From: an uncultured bacterium
GTDB lineage: Bacteria > Patescibacteriota > Minisyncoccia > Phycocordibacterales > UBA9973
NCBI GenBank assembly: GCA_903821415.1
Contig: CAIJLF010000152.1
Span: 1-15,288, forward strand
Direction of reading: 5' to 3'
DNA: 15,288 nucleotides
A program made the translations under genes and the position numbers. The notes below the pieces were generated by a model. That model did no database searches, was not told where the DNA came from, and saw only the letters and a program-made list of their open reading frames with translations. Below are positions 1-6,341 of the stretch, one piece after another. Each line of letters begins with the position of its first letter. Positions within the stretch are counted from its first letter, which is position 1.

Positions 1-2
1 GA

Positions 3-755
3 AGTCTCGTATTGTCCACAACGTGGGGGGGGGTTATCACATCTCTTAAACTAAAAGGCAAAGAGATTCTATATTTCGACCAAGAAACATTTATAGATAT
101 AGAAAAATCTGTTAGAGGAGGAATACCAATACTCTTCCCGAACGCAGGGGAGCTTCAAAAAAATGATATTTACCCAAATTTAAAACGCCATGGTTTCGCA
201 AAGAATATGGAATGGAAAGTGGAAAAAATAGAAGATGGATTTAAAGAGACATTAGTAGCAAATGAAGATACTAAAAATGCCTATCCTTATGATTTTAAAC
301 TATCTATCATAGGTTTGTTTGAAAGGGACGGCTCTTTTACCTTAAAACAAGAAGTAAAAAATATGGAGAATGATAAGGAATTACCAATATCAACGGGGTT
401 ACATCCATACTTCAAAGTTCCTGATGGAGAAAAGAAAGACATAAAATTTAATTTCGAAGAAGGTCAAATAGCGGAAGATAAAATAGATATATGGGCAAAC
501 AGTGGAACTGTATATATAGATAATCCAAAAACTAAAAACCCGGAAGCTGTTTTAAATATAGATATACCACGACTAGGAACTATAATCTTAGATATATCTC
601 TAGAATATGAAAAAATATGGATTTGGTCTATACCAAAAAGTGATTTTATATGTATCGAGCCTATGATGAGAGGCTTGAATGGGTTAATAGATAATCCATT
701 TAATATAAAAAATGGTGGTGTTTTTAATGCTTATTTAAATATAAAACTAAAATAA
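3..755 (+). CDS. aldose 1-epimerase / hexose-6-phosphate mutarotase-like protein, 5'-truncated
   Basis: Galactose-mutarotase-fold protein that should interconvert alpha and beta anomers of a hexose or hexose phosphate in the cytoplasm. The frame is open to the left edge, so the gene starts outside the window; a TTG at 12 is the first possible start codon, but the beta-strand that opens the family is already under way there, so I treat it as internal. Residues below count from that TTG. Family signatures are KRHGFA (H60), TGLHPYF (H131) and a C-terminal FICIEPM with E216; the two His and the Glu are the expected catalytic and substrate-binding positions. About 250 residues are present against the usual 270-300, so perhaps 15-30 are missing. 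Nearest downstream neighbour is manC, 63 nt away behind its own promoter. Substrate cannot be told from sequence; mannose or mannose phosphate is a guess from context. A run of nine G at 25-33 lies in the coding frame. Confidence 0.8.
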   Translation, partial: SLVLSTTWGGVITSLKLKGKEILYFDQETFIDIEKSVRGGIPILFPNAGELQKNDIYPNLKRHGFAKNMEWKVEKIEDGFKETLVANEDTKNAYPYDFKLSIIGLFERDGSFTLKQEVKNMENDKELPISTGLHPYFKVPDGEKKDIKFNFEEGQIAEDKIDIWANSGTVYIDNPKTKNPEAVLNIDIPRLGTIILDISLEYEKIWIWSIPKSDFICIEPMMRGLNGLIDNPFNIKNGGVFNAYLNIKLK

Positions 756-781
756 AGTTGATAATAGACCCCTCTCTTAAT

Positions 782-810
782 TTGCCAAAATATAAACTTA
801 GTAATACTAT
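782..810 (+). promoter_or_regulatory. sigma-70-type promoter for manC
   Basis: TTGCCA at 782-787, 17-nt spacer, TACTAT at 805-810. The -10 ends only 8 nt before the manC ATG (819), so the predicted transcription start (about 817) gives a leader of about 2 nt: a leaderless or nearly leaderless mRNA. Seen in sequence; the start site is inferred. Confidence 0.6.
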
Positions 811-818
811 TAAATATA

Positions 819-1919
819 ATGAAAAATGAAAATAAATATGTATTAATAATGGCAGGTGGATCAGGCTCAAGGCTATATCCTCGTTCTACGGATAGTCTTC
901 CGAAACAATTTCAACAAATAGTAGGAGATAAAACGCTAATAGAGCAAGCTTATGAAAGAGCTAAAAAAGTAGTTGAGTTTGATCATATATATATATCATC
1001 AAATCATAAATACATAGATCTAATAAGGAAGCATCTACCAGAAATACCTGCAGAGAATTATATAACTGAACCAATAAAGAGAAATACAGGGCCAGCTATA
1101 TCTTTGGCGACTGCTCTTATCTACAAAAAAGATAAAGATGCAATCATCATAGTTACTCACTCCGACCATTTAGTAATAAAGACAGATGAATATGTAAAAG
1201 CCATAAAGACAGGAGTCAAAATAGTCAAAGAGAATTCTAAATATATCTTATGTATTGGTATTACACCAACTAGTGCACATACAGGCCTAGGGTACATAGA
1301 GAAGGATAAAATATTCAAAAAAACTGATGGTCTCGTCTCGTATAACACAAAAAGATTTGTAGAGAAACCAAACTTAGACTTAGCTAAACAATATGTTTCA
1401 TCTGGTAACTTTTTTTGGAATGCTGGATATTTTATATATCAGGCTAAAAACTTTTTGAGTGAATTAAAAAAGTTTAGCCCTAAGATCTATGAAGGTGTTA
1501 TTAAGATATCAGAATCGAAAGAAAGCAAAAATTTCTTAAAAATACTCGATAAAGAATTCCTTAAATTTGAGGATATTGCAGTAGATAATCTGATTATGGA
1601 GAAAACAAAAAATTTACTTGTTCTACCTGTAGAGATAGGGTGGTCAGATATCGGGAGTTGGGATGTCGTAGCAGATATGGTTAACGTAGGGGATAAAGAT
1701 ATAAATGGTAATTATTTTAAGGGGACTGTGATAAATATAGATACTCACAATACAACCATTTTCTCTCATGATAGCGAAAAGATAATAGCTACAATAGGCC
1801 TAGATAATTTTATAATAATCACCACAGAAAATGCGATAGTTATCGTTCCAAGAGGGAGGAGTGAGGATATCAAGAAAATTGTAAACGAAATAATACAAAG
1901 AGAAATAAAAAAGATTTAA
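819..1919 (+). CDS. manC: mannose-1-phosphate guanylyltransferase (GDP-mannose pyrophosphorylase)
   Basis: Makes GDP-mannose from mannose-1-phosphate and GTP, the donor for mannosyltransferases and for GDP-deoxysugars. The nucleotidyltransferase signature is near the N-terminus (GGSGSRLYP, residues 13-21, then PKQF at 28-31). Further family motifs are HSDH in the metal-binding loop, GITPT.. and TGLGYIE, FVEKP (180-184), FFWNAG (198-203) and GWSDIGSW (274-281). Length 366 residues matches the single-domain form; it lacks the C-terminal mannose-6-phosphate isomerase cupin found in bifunctional enzymes, and that cupin appears as a separate gene at 2644. The ATG at 819 sits directly below a good promoter and has no Shine-Dalgarno sequence. 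Two GH130 genes downstream could supply its substrate. Very sure of the family; mannose specificity is well supported by the motifs and by the cupin neighbour. Confidence 0.93.
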   Translation: MKNENKYVLIMAGGSGSRLYPRSTDSLPKQFQQIVGDKTLIEQAYERAKKVVEFDHIYISSNHKYIDLIRKHLPEIPAENYITEPIKRNTGPAISLATALIYKKDKDAIIIVTHSDHLVIKTDEYVKAIKTGVKIVKENSKYILCIGITPTSAHTGLGYIEKDKIFKKTDGLVSYNTKRFVEKPNLDLAKQYVSSGNFFWNAGYFIYQAKNFLSELKKFSPKIYEGVIKISESKESKNFLKILDKEFLKFEDIAVDNLIMEKTKNLLVLPVEIGWSDIGSWDVVADMVNVGDKDINGNYFKGTVINIDTHNTTIFSHDSEKIIATIGLDNFIIITTENAIVIVPRGRSEDIKKIVNEIIQREIKKI

Positions 1920-1925
1920 AAGATT

Positions 1926-2573
1926 ATGAATTTAAGTAAAATTAAAATTCCAAAACAAATAATATACATATACACATTTGCAGTTATTATAAACATATTA
2001 CGTGTTTTTCTTTTTGATAGTACGGCCTTTCTATATATATTATGGAATATAATACTAGCTACCATTCCTTTTCTTATAAGTTCTATACTTTTAATTTATA
2101 CAAGAAAAGAAAATATGATTAAACCCTTTTTTATTATAGGTTTTATACTCTGGCTCTTATTTTTACCAAATGCACCATATGTTATTACAGACTTTATACA
2201 TCTCGGGAGGATACACTCTGTACCGGTGATGTTTGATATATTCGTACTATTTAGTTCAGCATTGGTGTCTCTGCTTATGGGGCTTTATTCTCTGTTACAT
2301 ATGGAAAGGATGCTACTTTTGAAATATAGTAAAAAAATTACAAATATACTTATTGTAATAATTATACTAATTACAAGTTTTGGTATATATTTAGGGCGAT
2401 TTTTACGTTTTAATAGTTGGGATATTTTTACTAGTCAAAGCTCATTACTCTCTAGTATCTGGAAGATATTCACCCAGTCTAACAATTATGTAAATGTTTA
2501 TGGTTACACCGTATTATTCTTTGCTTTTATCTACATCTCGTATATTTCGTTTAAAAATAGTAAATTAGATTAA
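1926..2573 (+). CDS. DUF1361 multi-spanning membrane protein
   Basis: Integral membrane protein of 215 residues with about six hydrophobic segments (roughly 12-32, 37-58, 67-88, 101-125, 139-158 and 190-208). The family signatures of DUF1361 are clear: LPNAPYVITDFIHL at 80-93 and GIYLGRFLRFNSWDI at 153-167, the second with the conserved R-x-N-S-W-D. The molecular function of DUF1361 is not known; the conserved polar residues next to membrane segments suggest an enzyme or transport site rather than a simple anchor, but that is inference. It begins 6 nt after the manC stop with no promoter or ribosome binding site between, so it is almost certainly cotranscribed with manC. The stop is followed in frame by a second TAA. 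Confidence 0.82.
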   Translation: MNLSKIKIPKQIIYIYTFAVIINILRVFLFDSTAFLYILWNIILATIPFLISSILLIYTRKENMIKPFFIIGFILWLLFLPNAPYVITDFIHLGRIHSVPVMFDIFVLFSSALVSLLMGLYSLLHMERMLLLKYSKKITNILIVIIILITSFGIYLGRFLRFNSWDIFTSQSSLLSSIWKIFTQSNNYVNVYGYTVLFFAFIYISYISFKNSKLD

Positions 2574-2628
2574 TAATTATCACTAAAGGTTATTTGGGTA
2601 TATATTCATAGTCTTGTTTTCTTCAATG

Positions 2629-2637
2629 TGTTATAAT
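2629..2637 (+). promoter_or_regulatory. extended -10 promoter for the cupin gene
   Basis: TGT directly followed by a perfect TATAAT (2632-2637). I see no good -35 at 16-18 nt. The -10 ends 6 nt before the ATG at 2644, putting the predicted transcription start on the A of the start codon: a leaderless mRNA. Confidence 0.6.
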
Positions 2638-2643
2638 CGTATC

Positions 2644-3003
2644 ATGGAAAATGAAATAGAAATGGAAATATACCAAGAAGAAAGACCTTGGGGAAATTTT
2701 AGGAGATTTATAAACAACACTCTTTCTACTGTAAAAATAATAACAGTTAATCCGAACGAAGAGCTAAGCCTACAGAGTCACAATAAAAGAAGTGAATTCT
2801 GGAGAGTGATTAGTGGGAGTGGTACTTTTGTAGTGGGTGAAACTATCAATAAAGTTGAAGTTGGAAGTGAACAAGATGTTCCAGTTTTAGCTAAGCATAA
2901 AATGTCAGCAGGAGATAGTGGTATGCAGGTATTAGAAATCGGGCTAGGTGAGTTTGATGAGAATGATATAATACGTTACGAGGATAAATATGGCAGAGTT
3001 TAA
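2644..3003 (+). CDS. cupin, type II mannose-6-phosphate isomerase C-terminal domain, stand-alone
   Basis: Small cupin of 119 residues, the size and sequence of the C-terminal isomerase domain of bifunctional AlgA/ManC-type enzymes; expected to interconvert fructose-6-phosphate and mannose-6-phosphate using one divalent metal. It opens with the typical ERPWGNF. Metal ligands are visible as Q44, H46, E51 (LSLQSH....E) and probably H85 (AKHKMSAG). It ends with the family signature RYEDKYGRV. Start choice: a TTG at 2614 would add ten residues, but that stretch contains the TATAAT box of the promoter, so ATG 2644 is the start. The GH130 gene follows after 8 nt, in one operon. The usual fourth ligand region (IPAG..H) is altered to VLAKHKMSAG, so activity should not be taken for granted; a regulatory or different sugar-phosphate cupin is the alternative. 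Confidence 0.8.
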   Translation: MENEIEMEIYQEERPWGNFRRFINNTLSTVKIITVNPNEELSLQSHNKRSEFWRVISGSGTFVVGETINKVEVGSEQDVPVLAKHKMSAGDSGMQVLEIGLGEFDENDIIRYEDKYGRV

Positions 3004-3011
3004 TAATTTAT

Positions 3012-4322
3012 ATGGCTACAGTTGCAAATAAAAAAACTAAAAGTAAAGTAAAAACAATTTTTAAAAAAATTGTTTCATCCTCTGGGCCAGTTAAAAAAGT
3101 ATTAAAAAAGAAGGTTCTTTCAGATATTAAAACAAATAAAATTAAAAAAGTTCTAATAAAGAGAAATACAATTAAAACTTCTATTCCTAAAAATAAAAAG
3201 ATTATTAAGAATAAGCTTGTCTTAAAGAAGAAAAAATTTGTATCAAACAAAAAGAAATTAGAAAAAAAGGTTGAAAAGAAAGAACATATAACTCATAAAG
3301 AAGAAAAAGTTAAATTAAGAAAGGTTTCTCATAATCCGATAATTTCTCCAACTTTATACAGCTGGGAATCAAAAGCAACTTTTAACCCTGCGGCATTTGA
3401 GCATCAAGGTAAAGTTTATATCGTTTATAGAGCTATCGGGGAAGATGATTCTTCTGTCCTTGGATGTGCAGTGAGTTTAGATGGACTTAATATTGAAAAT
3501 AGATTAACACATTTTATATATAAAAGATTTTTTGAACTTGCTAAAGTAGGGGAGAAGATAGATTATGTCTCAGGAGGAGGGTGGAGCGGGGGATGTGAAG
3601 ACCCTAGAATAACATTGATAGATGACACTATATATATGCTATACAATGCATTTGATGGATGGGGTTCTATAAGAGTAGGACTAACATCTATAAAACTCAA
3701 TGATTTTACAAATAAAAAATGGAACTGGAAAAAAGGCGTATTGATTTCTCCCTTAGGTCAGAGGCATAAAAATTGGGTTCTTTTTCCAGAAAAAATAAAT
3801 AATAAATTTGTAATTCTTCACAATATTCATTCAAAAAATATTTCTAATGTAAGAGTGGAATATTTTGATAAATTAGATGAAGAAGATTTTAAAAATGCAA
3901 ATTTTGAAAGCCCAGATCCAAATGCATTACCAGACAGACCTTGTGCTTGGCATTCTCGTATGAGAAGTGTAGGACCACCACCAGTAAAAACTAAAATTGG
4001 ATGGCTTGTATTGTATCATGCTATGGGGATAAATGAACCGAATAAATATAAGCTCGGAGCAATGATACTAGATCTAAAAGACCCTACAAAGATTTTATAT
4101 CGTTCAAATTCTCCAATACTTGAACCAGATGAAGTGTATGAGAAAAGAGAACACCAGGGGATTGTATATTCTTGTGGCGCTGTTATTAAAAATAAGAAAT
4201 TATATGTATATTATGGTGGGGGAGATAAGTTTGTTTGTGTTGCCTCAATCCCTCTACAGGAACTAGTTGATAGTATGAAAAAAGATAAAATTATTAAACT
4301 AAAGAATACTAAAAGTATTTAA
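3012..4322 (+). CDS. GH130-family glycoside phosphorylase/hydrolase with lysine-rich N-terminal tail
   Basis: Five-bladed beta-propeller protein of family GH130 (older name: DUF377, PH1107-related glycosidase). GH130 members cleave beta-1,2- or beta-1,4-mannosides, most by phosphorolysis yielding alpha-mannose-1-phosphate, some by hydrolysis. The domain covers about 105-428: HNPIISP (107-113), FNPAA (124-128), GCEDPRI with D197 as the likely catalytic acid, LFPEK, PPVKTKIGWLVLYH, and YYGGGD near the end. There is no signal peptide, so it is cytoplasmic. Residues 1-105 are low-complexity, with 38 lysines and only six acidic residues, and contain no alternative ATG, so the tail is probably translated. 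It shares an operon with the cupin upstream and the double GH130 gene 12 nt downstream. Substrate, and phosphorylase versus hydrolase, cannot be fixed from sequence alone. Confidence 0.85.
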   Translation: MATVANKKTKSKVKTIFKKIVSSSGPVKKVLKKKVLSDIKTNKIKKVLIKRNTIKTSIPKNKKIIKNKLVLKKKKFVSNKKKLEKKVEKKEHITHKEEKVKLRKVSHNPIISPTLYSWESKATFNPAAFEHQGKVYIVYRAIGEDDSSVLGCAVSLDGLNIENRLTHFIYKRFFELAKVGEKIDYVSGGGWSGGCEDPRITLIDDTIYMLYNAFDGWGSIRVGLTSIKLNDFTNKKWNWKKGVLISPLGQRHKNWVLFPEKINNKFVILHNIHSKNISNVRVEYFDKLDEEDFKNANFESPDPNALPDRPCAWHSRMRSVGPPPVKTKIGWLVLYHAMGINEPNKYKLGAMILDLKDPTKILYRSNSPILEPDEVYEKREHQGIVYSCGAVIKNKKLYVYYGGGDKFVCVASIPLQELVDSMKKDKIIKLKNTKSI

Positions 4323-4334
4323 AATAAATAATAT

Positions 4335-6275
4335 ATGTATGTAGTTAAAAGATCAGATCATAACCCTATATTAGTTCCCAATAAAAATCATTACTGGGAG
4401 GAATTTGCTACATTTAACTTGTGTCCTGTTCAAAAAGGAAATAAGATTTATGGATTTTATCGTGCTATCTCTGCTGTGGATAAAATATTAAAACAGCAAC
4501 AAGTTTCAATCATAGGGAAGGGAGTAAGTAATATGAGTGGAATTCATTTTGATAATCGTGAGCCTTTTATCGTTCCCGAAGAACCTTGGGAGGTTCACGG
4601 ATGTGAAGATCCCAGGGTAACCTTCTTTGAAGGTAAGTATTATATCTTCTACACAGCTCTCTCGGGATTCCCATTTAAGGCTGACAATATAAAAGTAGCA
4701 GTTGCTGTCACTAAGGATATGAAAAAAGTGGATGAGCGTCATCTCGTAACAAACTTTAATTCAAAAGCAATGACTCTTTTCCCTGAGAGAATTAACGGCA
4801 AAATCACAGTTATTTTCTCTGCTCATACAGATATGCCTCCTGCCAAGGTCTGCATAGCTCAATTTGATAATATAGAACAGCTATGGGATGAGTCGTACTG
4901 GACAAAATGGGAAAAGGAAATAGATACTCATGTTGTTGATTTTACTCGTAATTCTTATGACCATTTAGAAGTAGGGGCTCCTCCTGTAAAAACAAAATAT
5001 GGATGGCTTTTAGTTTATTCTCATATTCAAAACTATTTTCCTCATCCAGACAATTTAGATCGTATTTTTGGTATAGAGGCATTGCTTCTAGATATTGATG
5101 ACCCCACGAAAATAATAGGAAGAACCAAGGGTCCTATACTTGCTCCTGAAGAATCTTACGAGCTTTCTGGGTATATCGCAAATATTGTTTTTCCTACAGG
5201 AGCATTGGTCAAAAAGGATACTTTAAGTATTTATTATGGCGCAGCTGATACGACTACCTGCGTCGCATATGTAAATCTTACAGACCTTATCTCGAGTATG
5301 TATGTAAAGACTGCAGAGGAATGGAGCTTCAAGCGTAGTCCGACAAATCCTATAATAAGTCCAAAGAGCGAAAATAGTTGGGAGGCTACAGCTACCTTTA
5401 ACCCAGCTGCAGTTTTACTCGATAATAAGGTTCACATTTTATATCGTACTCTTTCTAGTGATAACACTTCGTATCTCGGATATGCTATGAGTAAGGATGG
5501 AATAAATATAGACGAGAGATTAAATGTTCCTATCTATTCTCCTAGAGAAGATTTTGAAATGAAAAAAGTTACGAATGGAAATTCAGGGTGTGAAGACCCA
5601 CGTATTTCGCAGATAGGGAAGAAGTTATATATATGTTATACAGCATATGATAGTATAGGCCCACCTCGTGTCGCGATAACGTCTATAACAAATAAAGATT
5701 TTCTTGAACACAAATGGAACTGGAGTAAGCCTATACTGATAACTCCTCCTGGCTTTGATGACAAGGATACTTGTATATTCCCTGAGAAATTAAAAGAAGG
5801 GTACTTTGTTTTGCATAGAGTCGGGAATGAAATCTGTGGAGATTACTTGAGAACCCTAAATTTTGAAAATGATGTTATTAAAAAATGTATCCGTATTATA
5901 GGGCCAAGGTTTAATTCATGGGATGGTCTCAAGGTTGGAATATCTGCTCCTCCTATTAAAACAAAGTATGGATGGGTACTGCTTTATCATGGAGTTTCAA
6001 AAAGTCACAATACGTACAGAGTTGGAGTTTTACTTCTCGACTCAAAGGACCCTGCTATAGTACTCGCTCGCTCTTCTGATGCAATTTTTGAACCAGAAAC
6101 TGATTATGAAAAAGTTGGAATAGTGAATAATGTAGTCTTCCCTTGCGGAATGGTACTAAAGGATGATCTTCTGTATATATATTATGGTGGGGCTGATAAG
6201 GTAACAGGTGTCGCTACTATGAAGCTTTCAAACTTGGTAAGCGCACTCGTGAGGGGTTCAAAGCTGGGAGAGTAA
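4335..6275 (+). CDS. tandem double-GH130 protein (two fused mannoside phosphorylase/hydrolase-type modules)
   Basis: A 646-residue cytoplasmic protein made of two complete GH130 beta-propeller modules. Module 1 is about residues 1-320: HNPILVP, ATFNLCP, HGCEDPRV with D92, LFPERI, GAPPVKTKYGWLLVY, YYGAAD. Module 2 is about 328-640: TNPIISP, ATFNPAA, SGCEDPRI with D421, IFPEKL, APPIKTKYGWVLLYHG, YYGGAD. Both keep the ED-P-R catalytic motif, so neither looks dead. Module 2 is closer by eye to the single GH130 upstream (FNPAA, GCEDPRI, KWNW) than module 1 is, which points to successive duplication and divergence. Ordinary GH130 enzymes are about 300-390 residues with one module. The two modules may act on different linkages or ends of one polymer, or one may synthesise and the other degrade (inference). 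Last gene of the operon; a hairpin terminator follows at 6310. Confidence 0.85.
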   Translation: MYVVKRSDHNPILVPNKNHYWEEFATFNLCPVQKGNKIYGFYRAISAVDKILKQQQVSIIGKGVSNMSGIHFDNREPFIVPEEPWEVHGCEDPRVTFFEGKYYIFYTALSGFPFKADNIKVAVAVTKDMKKVDERHLVTNFNSKAMTLFPERINGKITVIFSAHTDMPPAKVCIAQFDNIEQLWDESYWTKWEKEIDTHVVDFTRNSYDHLEVGAPPVKTKYGWLLVYSHIQNYFPHPDNLDRIFGIEALLLDIDDPTKIIGRTKGPILAPEESYELSGYIANIVFPTGALVKKDTLSIYYGAADTTTCVAYVNLTDLISSMYVKTAEEWSFKRSPTNPIISPKSENSWEATATFNPAAVLLDNKVHILYRTLSSDNTSYLGYAMSKDGINIDERLNVPIYSPREDFEMKKVTNGNSGCEDPRISQIGKKLYICYTAYDSIGPPRVAITSITNKDFLEHKWNWSKPILITPPGFDDKDTCIFPEKLKEGYFVLHRVGNEICGDYLRTLNFENDVIKKCIRIIGPRFNSWDGLKVGISAPPIKTKYGWVLLYHGVSKSHNTYRVGVLLLDSKDPAIVLARSSDAIFEPETDYEKVGIVNNVVFPCGMVLKDDLLYIYYGGADKVTGVATMKLSNLVSALVRGSKLGE

Positions 6276-6281
6276 TATGAT

Positions 6282-6309
6282 TTGAAATTTTGACTAAATA
6301 TGTTATAAT
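6282..6309 (+). promoter_or_regulatory. sigma-70-type promoter for the ABC exporter gene
   Basis: TTGAAA at 6282-6287, 16-nt spacer, TGT plus TATAAT at 6304-6309 (extended -10). The predicted transcription start is about 6316, giving a 26-nt leader. The -10 box abuts the left arm of a hairpin. Confidence 0.6.
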
Positions 6310-6340
6310 AAACAAAGGGCCAAAAGCCCTTTGTTTCATT
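6310..6340 (+). terminator. intrinsic terminator overlapping the ABC transporter start site
   Basis: Perfect 11-bp inverted repeat: AAACAAAGGGC (6310-6320), loop CAAAA, GCCCTTTGTTT (6326-6336), followed by a T-rich stretch up to the ATG at 6342. A GC core with A-tract and T-tract flanks is the form of an intrinsic terminator. It would end read-through from the GH130 operon. RNA started at the local promoter (about 6316) would lack most of the left A-tract and keep only about a 5-bp stem. Confidence 0.6.
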
Positions 6341-6341
6341 T

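Noticed and set aside
12..14. TTG as the true start of the mutarotase gene
   Set aside because: The frame is open to the window edge and the first beta-strand of the family would be cut; more likely the gene begins outside the window.
2614..2643. TTG start codon for the cupin gene, ten residues upstream of the ATG
   Set aside because: This stretch contains the TATAAT promoter box, and the added residues do not resemble the family; ATG 2644 fits both promoter and protein.
3008..3250. Minus-strand ORF of 80 residues rich in Phe and Leu
   Set aside because: It is the antisense image of the lysine-rich tail (AAA/AAG read as TTT/CTT); no promoter and no family resemblance.
4305..4319. Small inverted repeat AATACT-AAA-AGTATT at the end of the first GH130 gene
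   Set aside because: Six AT pairs inside coding sequence with no T-run; expected by chance at this base composition.
6290..6295. TTGACT as the -35 of the exporter promoter
   Set aside because: Only 8 nt from the -10 box; TTGAAA at 6282-6287 gives a normal 16-nt spacer.
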